7,344 nt of DNA from contig CAKRJK010000067.1 in NCBI GenBank assembly GCA_934351705.1, positions 1-7,344 on the forward strand, in the 5' to 3' direction. Both the position numbers and the translations under genes were made by a program. The DNA is from an uncultured Lachnospiraceae bacterium (GTDB taxonomy: Bacteria > Bacillota > Clostridia > Lachnospirales > Lachnospiraceae). Under the pieces are notes generated by a model, which was not told the origin of the DNA, ran no database searches, and saw only the letters and a program-made list of their open reading frames with translations. Below are positions 1 through 4,830 of the stretch, piece by piece; the stretch's first letter is position 1, and every line of letters starts with the position of its first letter.

Positions 1-42
1 TAAGCCTTCGATATGGCATGTTTCTACTTTGATCTTTCCCAT
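1..42 (-). CDS. rfbC: dTDP-4-dehydrorhamnose 3,5-epimerase, N-terminal fragment
   Basis: Only the first 14 codons are inside the window; the gene runs off the left edge. The peptide reads MGKIKVETCHIEGL, which matches my memory of RfbC/RmlC N-termini in Clostridia, where a 'KV..C.IEGL' strand precedes the cupin fold. The ATG at 42..40 has a GGAG ribosome site at 51..54, 8 nt upstream, and starts 16 nt after the stop of the SDR gene, so it belongs to the rfbA operon. The family epimerises C3 and C5 of dTDP-4-keto-6-deoxyglucose in the cytoplasm, on the route to dTDP-L-rhamnose. Position right after rfbA supports the call. The catalytic His/Asp/Tyr residues lie outside the window, so identity rests on a short peptide and context. 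Confidence 0.78.
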   Translation of the reverse strand, partial: MGKIKVETCHIEGL

Positions 43-58
43 TTTGTTATCTCCATTT

Positions 59-895
59 TTATTTGTATTGTTTTATAATCTCATTAATCTTGGTTGGATC
101 TCCCCATACTCCCGGTGAGTCATAAGGACGATCCGGAAATGCACCGTATTCCGGACGGATTTTAAAATGATTCTCCGCAATAAATTCCTCTACCTTATCC
201 GCCAACGATACCGGATTTCCCGTACAACAATTAATTACTCCGTCTATCTCTCTTTGCAATGCCGTCTTGGCAATCTGTTCTGCCAGCATGTCCACAGAAA
301 TAAAGTCAAACTTGTTCTTTCCGCTGGTAAAAGGAAATGTCTCGGCACCTTCCTGCTCCATTTTGATAATTCTTGAGAAAATGGAGTTATTTTTCAAATC
401 ATCGCCCAAAATATAATATGCCCTTACCCATTGCAGGCATACATCTTCCTCAACCGGCATAGAAAATACCGCCTGACGCAGTGCATTTTTGGCGATTCCG
501 TATAATGATTTCGGATTGCAAGGTGTTGTTTCTTCTATCGCACCTTCCCAGTATCCGACTTCATGCATACTACCCATTACGACAATCTGTTTCAATCCGC
601 CATCAAGCATATTCTTGATAAATTCATAATGCTGTGGCAGATCGACAATGTGTGAATCCGCATTGTGTACAAATCCGTTTCTCCATGCCATATGAATACA
701 TACATCCGGCTTTCCTAACTTTTCAAACAAATTCTCGTCCTGTCCGAAAATCGGGGTTGTCGTGCGAATTGCTCTTTCATCCAATCCGTCATAATTAAAA
801 TCGGAAACATAAACCTCTGCTCCCAATTCCAATAATTTCTCAACGACATGTCTTCCTATATAGCCGTTTGCCCCCGTTACCAGTACTCTCTTCAT
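59..895 (-). CDS. NAD(P)-dependent extended-SDR sugar reductase/epimerase, substrate unknown
   Basis: A 278-residue cytoplasmic protein of the NAD-dependent epimerase/dehydratase (extended SDR) family. The N-terminal Rossmann glycine motif GANGYIG is at residues 8-14. An active-site serine is likely S109 (VVMGSMHEVG), and the YxxxK pair is Y132/K136 in LYGIAK. A C-terminal substrate half with FDFISVDMLAE near 197-205 resembles the family's 'dfi.v.D.a' segment. It lacks the TDE triad of 4,6-dehydratases and the STDYVFDG segment of RfbD/RmlD, so it is not an obvious copy of either. It starts 11 nt after the rfbA stop, with a GGAGG site overlapping that stop, and is followed 16 nt later by rfbC. 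The operon suggests a dTDP-linked 4-keto-6-deoxy sugar as substrate. Candidate roles are a 4-reductase giving dTDP-fucose or 6-deoxytalose, or a divergent rhamnose-pathway reductase. Family is confident; reaction is inference. Confidence 0.85.
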   Translation of the reverse strand: MKRVLVTGANGYIGRHVVEKLLELGAEVYVSDFNYDGLDERAIRTTTPIFGQDENLFEKLGKPDVCIHMAWRNGFVHNADSHIVDLPQHYEFIKNMLDGGLKQIVVMGSMHEVGYWEGAIEETTPCNPKSLYGIAKNALRQAVFSMPVEEDVCLQWVRAYYILGDDLKNNSIFSRIIKMEQEGAETFPFTSGKNKFDFISVDMLAEQIAKTALQREIDGVINCCTGNPVSLADKVEEFIAENHFKIRPEYGAFPDRPYDSPGVWGDPTKINEIIKQYK

Positions 896-906
896 AAGGT
901 CCTCCT

Positions 907-1785
907 CTATAATCCATTCGCAATATCCATCAGATATTGTCCGTATTCTGTCTTCAGCAATGGCTCTGCTAATTTTTTCAACTGTTCTGCATCAATAAAT
1001 CCGCGTTTGTATGCGATTTCTTCAATACAGGAAATGTATAATCCCTGACGTTTCTGGAATGCTGACACGAAGTCTGCCGCTGCCAGAAGCATATCATGGT
1101 TTCCGGTATCCAGCCATGCAAAACCTCTTCCCAAAGTCTCCACGGATAAAACACCTCTGTCTAAATACTCATTATTTACACTTGTAATTTCGATTTCGCC
1201 TCGTGCGGACGGTTTTACGTTTTTGGCAATCTCTACTACGTTATTATCATAGAAATACAATCCCGGTACTGCATAGTTTGATTTTGGATTCGCCGGTTTT
1301 TCTTCGATAGATAATGCTTTTCCGTTCTCATCAAACTCTACAACTCCGTACTCTCTCGGATCTTTTACATAATAACCAAAGATTGTTGCTCCGCCTTCGT
1401 TCTCTGTACGCTCTGCTGCGCTTCTGAGAACCTTTGAGAAGCTCTGTCCATAGAAAATATTATCTCCTAACACTAATGCAACCGCATCGTTACCGATAAA
1501 CTCTTCTCCGATGATGAATGCATCCGCAAGTCCGCGCGGTTCTTCCTGGATTGCATACTCAAAACGCATTCCAAGCTGGCTTCCGTCACCTAATAATTCT
1601 TCAAATACCGGCAGATCTCTCGGTGTAGAAATAATCAACACCTCTCTGATTCCCGCCAACATCAATGTTGACAACGGATAATAAATCATCGGTTTATCAT
1701 AGATTGGCATAATCTGTTTTGAAATTGCTTTTGTCAACGGGTATAATCTTGTTCCCGCACCTCCTGCTAAGATAATTCCTTTCAT
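907..1785 (-). CDS. rfbA: glucose-1-phosphate thymidylyltransferase
   Basis: A 292-residue enzyme, normal length for RfbA/RmlA, that joins dTTP and glucose-1-phosphate to give dTDP-glucose and pyrophosphate. This is the first committed step of dTDP-sugar synthesis in the cytoplasm. The nucleotidyltransferase signature [17 protein letters not shown] spans residues 8-24. The metal-binding aspartate is in VLGDNIFYG (D108), the sugar-site motif EEKP is at 161-164, GEIEITSVN is at 196-204, and WLDTG at 224-228 supplies the second metal aspartate (D226). The ATG is preceded by AGGAGG at 1793..1798, 7 nt away. A strong extended -10 promoter at 1853..1881 and a palindrome in the leader suggest its own regulated transcription, although upstream transcripts could read in because no terminator separates them. 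It leads an operon with the SDR gene and rfbC. Nothing looks broken. Confidence 0.97.
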   Translation of the reverse strand: MKGIILAGGAGTRLYPLTKAISKQIMPIYDKPMIYYPLSTLMLAGIREVLIISTPRDLPVFEELLGDGSQLGMRFEYAIQEEPRGLADAFIIGEEFIGNDAVALVLGDNIFYGQSFSKVLRSAAERTENEGGATIFGYYVKDPREYGVVEFDENGKALSIEEKPANPKSNYAVPGLYFYDNNVVEIAKNVKPSARGEIEITSVNNEYLDRGVLSVETLGRGFAWLDTGNHDMLLAAADFVSAFQKRQGLYISCIEEIAYKRGFIDAEQLKKLAEPLLKTEYGQYLMDIANGL

Positions 1786-1792
1786 ATCGTAT

Positions 1793-1798
1793 CCTCCT
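1793..1798 (-). promoter_or_regulatory. ribosome binding site of rfbA
   Basis: AGGAGG on the minus strand lies 7 nt before the rfbA ATG at 1785. It is a near-perfect anti-16S match and fixes the start of the 292-residue protein. Confidence 0.85.
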
Positions 1799-1826
1799 GA
1801 CTTTCCTGTTTTTTATTTCAATATTT

Positions 1827-1845
1827 TATGGTCAATTTTGACATA
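1827..1845 (-). promoter_or_regulatory. possible operator palindrome in the rfbA leader
   Basis: The core is GTCAA-AA-TTGAC on the minus strand (1831..1842). With one unpaired base the symmetry extends to TATG/CATA arms (1827..1845). It lies just downstream of the predicted -10 box, roughly at transcript positions +1 to +20, where a bound dimeric repressor would block the start. The region is AT-rich, so part of the symmetry may be chance, but a 5+5 core plus 4-base flanks is more than expected. No regulator gene is visible in the window. Confidence 0.35.
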
Positions 1846-1852
1846 CTAATTT

Positions 1853-1881
1853 ATTATAACACATCTCCTCTAATTAAGCAA
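1853..1881 (-). promoter_or_regulatory. sigma-A-type promoter of rfbA with extended -10
   Basis: The -35 box TTGCTT (1876..1881) lies inside the last codons of the upstream gene. A 17-bp spacer follows, then a consensus -10 TATAAT (1853..1858) preceded by TGT (1859..1861), an extended -10. The predicted start is near 1846, giving a leader of about 60 nt before the rfbA ATG. The perfect -10 and TGn make this the strongest promoter in the window by inspection. Confidence 0.75.
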
Positions 1882-2268
1882 TCTTGCCCACTGTCCTCTT
1901 TTCGGATTCTGAAATTCCAGCCATTCCGGCGGATCTATGGTTTCTTCTGTCGTAGCACCGTCTCCCCATACGTTCATTAACATCGGATTGCTTTTTTTGA
2001 CAATTTTTTTCGTACGCTCTTTTGCGTATTCGCTGGATTCCAAAATGCACATATTGTTCTGCACGTTTGTGACCTTGCCAACTCCCACAATATACTCCAG
2101 CTTGCCTAACGATTTGTTCGTTTCCGGATCGATAATATCCTCATCGCCCAAATAGTATATCTGATATTTATCGCCCTCTTGTACGCCGTGAATACGTCCG
2201 CGATTCAGCACCACATGAAAATCATCGAGGACCTTTGCCACAACGGCTTTCGTCTTATCTTCGCTCAT
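1870..2268 (-). CDS. small soluble protein with a FlgT-C-like beta domain, function unknown
   Basis: A predicted 132-residue cytoplasmic protein with no signal peptide or membrane segment. The ATG at 2268 is preferred over the in-frame ATG at 2307 because AAGGAGG (2275..2281) sits 6 nt upstream, and the longer form would overlap the previous gene by 26 nt with an arginine-rich tail of no obvious value. The pattern VVLNRG..HGVQEGDKYQIYYLG (residues 19-41), then DPETNKSLG (47-55) and GKVTNVQ (64-70), recalls small beta-barrel domains annotated as FlgT C-terminal-like. That assignment is from memory and tentative. The tail is Trp/Pro rich (NVWGDG, PPEWLEF, GQWARLLN). It starts 13 nt after the membrane-protein gene, and the GKVTNVQNN segment resembles GYVENVQDD of that neighbour, so the two may work together. 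No enzymatic motif is seen. Confidence 0.8.
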   Translation of the reverse strand: MSEDKTKAVVAKVLDDFHVVLNRGRIHGVQEGDKYQIYYLGDEDIIDPETNKSLGKLEYIVGVGKVTNVQNNMCILESSEYAKERTKKIVKKSNPMLMNVWGDGATTEETIDPPEWLEFQNPKRGQWARLLN

Positions 2269-2274
2269 TTCGCT

Positions 2275-2281
2275 CCTCCTT
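2275..2281 (-). promoter_or_regulatory. start-deciding ribosome binding site
   Basis: AAGGAGG lies 6 nt before the ATG at 2268 and directly abuts the stop of the upstream gene. It decides the 132-residue start over the upstream in-frame ATG at 2307, which lies within the neighbour's coding sequence. Confidence 0.85.
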
Positions 2282-2785
2282 CTATAATGCCGCGTCTCTA
2301 AAGACATACGGCTTGATCACAATTCTTTTGCAGGATTTTGGCGTTATTTTAATGTCTAATTTCCGTATCTGTTCTTCATCATAGTCTTCGACACAGACAA
2401 CTATTTTTTGATCATCCTGCACGTTTTCTACATAACCGCAGGCAATCGCATATTCCACATCTCTTTCCAGCCAGTAGATTGTTACCAACATCCCATATTT
2501 GAATTGTTCCGACGGTTCCATCACAAACTGCCCCATGCCGGTGATTGTAATGACCCGCGGATATTCTCTGATTTTTTCTTTCTCTGCCTGAGTGTGCATG
2601 ACTGCGTAAATTACAACACAGACAGCATAGCATAAAAGCATGACAATGATCAGCACATAAAACGGCACTTTATATTCACTGGAAAAGATATATTGCAGCA
2701 AACTGATAAGCAGTAAAAAAACCACAGTTACCGAGCCCAGCAGCACTTTATCAAGCGATTGTAATATCCTTCTCTTTCTTTTCAT
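2282..2785 (-). CDS. two-pass membrane protein with cytoplasmic beta-rich domain, function unknown
   Basis: 167 residues, not recognised as a named family. A basic N-terminus (MKRKRR) precedes two hydrophobic helices, about 13-33 and 41-63, separated by a short polar loop. The positive-inside rule puts both ends in the cytoplasm. A soluble region from about 66 onward looks beta-strand rich. Its segment IYWLERDVEYAIACGYVENVQ (about 103-123) resembles the IYYL...EYIVGVGKVTNVQ segment of the next protein. The ATG has AAAGGA (2793..2798) 7 nt upstream. The gene follows its own candidate promoter at 2831..2859 and is followed after 13 nt by the 132-residue gene, giving a two-gene unit between rfbB and rfbA. 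An anchor or sensor role for its partner is possible, but nothing in the sequence proves it. Confidence 0.82.
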   Translation of the reverse strand: MKRKRRILQSLDKVLLGSVTVVFLLLISLLQYIFSSEYKVPFYVLIIVMLLCYAVCVVIYAVMHTQAEKEKIREYPRVITITGMGQFVMEPSEQFKYGMLVTIYWLERDVEYAIACGYVENVQDDQKIVVCVEDYDEEQIRKLDIKITPKSCKRIVIKPYVFRDAAL

Positions 2786-2830
2786 TAAGCGGTCCTTTTC
2801 AACAATATTTTGTGTTTTGTAGATACTGTT

Positions 2831-2859
2831 ATTTTATCATAATGGCTTGAGAATAGCAA
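2831..2859 (-). promoter_or_regulatory. promoter of the two-gene unknown unit, extended -10
   Basis: The -35 box TTGCTA (2854..2859) touches the base of the rfbB terminator. A 17-bp spacer leads to -10 TAAAAT (2831..2836) preceded by TGA, an extended -10. Predicted start is near 2824, about 40 nt before the ATG at 2785. The -35 is only a 4/6 match, but the spacing and TGn are good, and an upstream terminator makes a new promoter necessary here. Confidence 0.6.
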
Positions 2860-2890
2860 AAGGAGACTATTGAAATTGATAGTCTCCTTT
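2859..2890 (-). terminator. hairpin terminator downstream of rfbB
   Basis: A perfect 12-bp inverted repeat (AAAGGAGACTAT / ATAGTCTCCTTT) with an 8-nt loop. On the minus strand the stem is followed by a short T run (CCTTTT). It lies about 75 nt after the rfbB stop and just before the next promoter, which fits intrinsic termination. The T tract is short, so termination may be incomplete. The A/T-symmetric arms would also form a hairpin on the plus strand, but no plus-strand gene needs it. Confidence 0.75.
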
Positions 2891-2913
2891 ACATGTCATT
2901 TTAAGCTGACAGT

Positions 2914-2940
2914 CCGTCCGGCAGCCTTCTGCCTCGACGG
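2914..2940 (-). other. GC-rich hairpin in the rfbB 3' untranslated region
   Basis: On the minus-strand transcript CCGTC-GA-GGCAG-AAGG-CTGCC-G-GACGG can fold into two 5-bp stems separated by an asymmetric internal loop, closed by a 4-nt AAGG loop. It begins about 23 nt after the rfbB stop. There is no U tract after it, so it is not itself a standard terminator. It may protect the 3' end or be a remnant of a repeat element. It is clearly more GC-rich than its surroundings. Confidence 0.5.
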
Positions 2941-2963
2941 AATCATACAGCAATTTTTATCTT

Positions 2964-4046
2964 TTATTTATTGTTATACATATCCTGATAATACTTCTGA
3001 TAATCACCGCTGGTTACGTTCTTCATCCACTCTTCGTTCTCAAAGAACCATTTGATTGTCTTTCTGATTCCCTCTTCAAACATAGTCTCCGGATACCAGC
3101 CTACCTCTGCTTTGATCTTATCCGGTGCGATCGCATAACGTCTGTCATGTCCTTTACGGTCTGTTACATATTTGATCAGATTCTCGCTTACCAATTCTTT
3201 TCTCGGATCACCGTCAGGAAGCATCTCCTGAAGAGTATCTAAGATGATGTGGATAATCTGGATATTCTGTTTCTCATTGTGACCGCCGATATTGTATGTC
3301 TCGAATAATTTTCCCTGCTCCTGAACCATGTCGATTCCTTTTGCATGGTCTTCTACATATAACCAGTCACGAACATTTTTACCGTCGCCGTATACAGGAA
3401 GATCTTTTCCCTGTAATGCATTGTTGATGATCAACGGAATTAATTTCTCCGGGAACTGGTATGGTCCGTAGTTATTGGAACAGTTTGTGATGTTCGCCGG
3501 GAATTTGTAAGTATCCATATAAGATTTTACCAGGAAATCAGAGGATGCTTTACTTGCGGAATATGGGCTGTGTGGATCATACGGAGTTGTCTCATAGAAA
3601 TAAGTTCCGTCATCCTCCAAGGAACCGTAAACCTCATCGGTAGATACGTGAAGGAATTTCTTTCCCTCTTTGAATCCGCCGTCCGGAAGCTCCCATGCTG
3701 CTTTTGCCGCATTTAACATTACCAAAGTTCCCAATACGTTTGTCTTTACAAAGACTTCCGGGTTCTTGATACTTCTGTCTACATGGCTCTCTGCTGCAAA
3801 ATGAACAACTCTGTCGATGTCATTTTCCTCAAAGATTTTATTGATTACTTCACTGTCACAGATGTCCGCACGTACGAATGTATAGTTATCTCTATTCTCT
3901 ACGTCTTTTAAATTCTCTAAATTTCCTGCATAAGTGAGCTTGTCTACGTTAATGATTCTGATTTCATTATCATATTTTTTGAACATGTAATGAATGTAGT
4001 TTGAACCGATAAATCCGGCTCCTCCTGTTACCAAATAGGTTCTCAT
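2964..4046 (-). CDS. rfbB: dTDP-glucose 4,6-dehydratase
   Basis: A 360-residue extended SDR, typical length for RfbB/RmlB. It oxidises and dehydrates dTDP-glucose to dTDP-4-keto-6-deoxy-D-glucose with bound NAD+, in the cytoplasm. The Rossmann motif GGAGFIG is at residues 8-14, HFAAESHVDRS at 82-92, the catalytic Thr-Asp-Glu triad at 136-138 in STDEVYG, and YSASK with Y162/K166. NNYGPYQFPEKLIPL (191-205) and VYGDGKNVRDWLYVEDH (218-234) are hallmark substrate-pocket segments. The ATG has AAGGAGG (4057..4063) 10 nt upstream, behind its own promoter. It is separated from rfbA by two unrelated genes, unlike compact rfbABCD clusters, and stands next to the wecE unit. Its product feeds both RfbC and WecE, so it is the shared branch-point enzyme of the window. 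It looks intact. Confidence 0.98.
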   Translation of the reverse strand: MRTYLVTGGAGFIGSNYIHYMFKKYDNEIRIINVDKLTYAGNLENLKDVENRDNYTFVRADICDSEVINKIFEENDIDRVVHFAAESHVDRSIKNPEVFVKTNVLGTLVMLNAAKAAWELPDGGFKEGKKFLHVSTDEVYGSLEDDGTYFYETTPYDPHSPYSASKASSDFLVKSYMDTYKFPANITNCSNNYGPYQFPEKLIPLIINNALQGKDLPVYGDGKNVRDWLYVEDHAKGIDMVQEQGKLFETYNIGGHNEKQNIQIIHIILDTLQEMLPDGDPRKELVSENLIKYVTDRKGHDRRYAIAPDKIKAEVGWYPETMFEEGIRKTIKWFFENEEWMKNVTSGDYQKYYQDMYNNK

Positions 4047-4079
4047 TGGATAAGTTCCTCCTTAATTGTAATTAATAAT

Positions 4080-4108
4080 ATTGTAACATCTTATACTTTG
4101 ATGTGCAA
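4080..4108 (-). promoter_or_regulatory. sigma-A-type promoter of rfbB with extended -10
   Basis: The -35 box TTGCAC (4103..4108), a 17-bp spacer and -10 TACAAT (4080..4085), preceded by TGT, form an extended -10. Predicted start is near 4073, leaving a short leader of about 27 nt with the AAGGAGG site. A second TACAAT lies at 4065..4070 but lacks a matching -35. Confidence 0.7.
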
Positions 4109-4142
4109 TCTCTTTCTTTTTAATAATTTCTTAAATTGTCTT

Positions 4143-4484
4143 CTATAAATAAAAAATAAATATCCCCAGCAAAATCAATAAATTTCCGCATACTTTCTTC
4201 TTCGTAATCGGCTCCTTGAAAAAGCCGAAACTCAAAAACATAACCAGAATATATCCCAGCGACTCAATGACCGGACCGTTCTTAAATTCCAGATTACGAT
4301 ATGCCAAAATCATCAAAATAGTGGATGCCACCATCATGCCGTAACCGACGATCACATACACATTCAGGTATTCTCTGATGACACTGTGATACTCCTTATT
4401 CGCACTCTTTTTGAGCAAAATCTGGGAGAAGGAAGAAATCACAACCGCAAGCACCATAAAAATCCAACTCATAATCTCATTCAT
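4143..4484 (-). CDS. EamA/SMR-type small membrane protein, ArnE-like flippase half (candidate)
   Basis: 113 residues with four hydrophobic helices at roughly 5-24, 41-61, 70-90 and 96-113. The helix-1 end FSQILLKKSA (19-28) matches the 'q.llkk' pattern of ArnE/EmrE-type proteins. FGFFKEPITKKKVCGNLLILLGI (86-108) matches the common 'E..t..q..G..lIl.Gi' ending of the EamA/SMR superfamily. It overlaps the preceding small membrane-protein gene by 8 nt, so the two are almost certainly co-translated. The ribosome site is weak. A second ATG at 4472 (residue 5) is an alternative start that would leave only a 4-nt gap. Proteins of this size act as dimers. The pairing and a nearby 4-amino-sugar transaminase suggest a lipid-linked sugar flippase like ArnE/ArnF. 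A drug or small-molecule exporter is the alternative. Confidence 0.85.
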   Translation of the reverse strand: MNEIMSWIFMVLAVVISSFSQILLKKSANKEYHSVIREYLNVYVIVGYGMMVASTILMILAYRNLEFKNGPVIESLGYILVMFLSFGFFKEPITKKKVCGNLLILLGIFIFYL

Positions 4485-4830
4485 CTTTATTTACAATAAT
4501 CGTTCCCAGAATGACAACGATAACTCCTATCATATTTTTGATCGTCACTGTCTCTCCGAAAAAGAGAACCGCCCACAGCATGGACCACAACAGGGCAATG
4601 CTCCGGTTTGCGTAGGCAACGGACAGATCAATCCGTTTTATAATCTGCTGCCACAGGACTGCGTAAACTCCCAGAATTACAATCTCCAGTCCGTAGCACA
4701 GAAGAAATTCCACCGATAAAAATTCATATTTCGAAGCATATTTTGCCGCCACATCCGACGTGGTATAAATTCCGACTATAAGCTGCAATGCCACAATCAG
4801 CAAAATACTGCTCTTTTTCTTTTCTCTCAT
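4477..4830 (-). CDS. EamA/SMR-type small membrane protein, ArnF-like flippase half (candidate)
   Basis: 117 residues with four predicted membrane helices at about 8-29, 39-62, 71-91 and 97-114, and a basic N-terminus (REKKK) predicted to be cytoplasmic. LSVAYANRSIALLWSMLWAVLFFGE (69-93) is typical of SMR and ArnF-like helix 3, with an acidic residue (E93) in the 'FGE' motif, followed by IGVIVVILGTIIV. It lacks the glutamate in helix 1 that EmrE uses for proton-coupled drug export; the acidic residue there is D26. Its ATG overlaps the stop of the ATP-grasp gene (ATGA, 4827..4830), and its own 3' end overlaps the next SMR gene by 8 nt. Two different half-size proteins encoded together suggest an antiparallel heterodimer. 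Substrate is inferred from context only. Confidence 0.85.
   Translation of the reverse strand: MREKKKSSILLIVALQLIVGIYTTSDVAAKYASKYEFLSVEFLLCYGLEIVILGVYAVLWQQIIKRIDLSVAYANRSIALLWSMLWAVLFFGETVTIKNMIGVIVVILGTIIVNKDE

Noticed and set aside
2859..2940. Riboswitch or attenuator in the leader of the unknown membrane-protein gene
   Set aside because: The promoter for that gene lies downstream of these hairpins, so they are not in its leader. They belong to the 3' end of the rfbB transcript.
4065..4070. Second TACAAT as an alternative -10 for rfbB
   Set aside because: The hexamer 17 bp upstream is TAAGAT, which is not a -35 box, and the start would fall almost on the ribosome site.
4109..4142. Possible terminator between the SMR pair and rfbB
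   Set aside because: Only short AT-only inverted repeats (AATTT/AAATT, TTTAA/TTAAA) are present, with no GC stem, so they are not credible as an intrinsic terminator.
4411..4719. 102-codon plus-strand frame across the SMR gene pair
   Set aside because: It is polar, low-complexity sequence antisense to two clear membrane-protein genes. Coding there is better explained by the minus strand.
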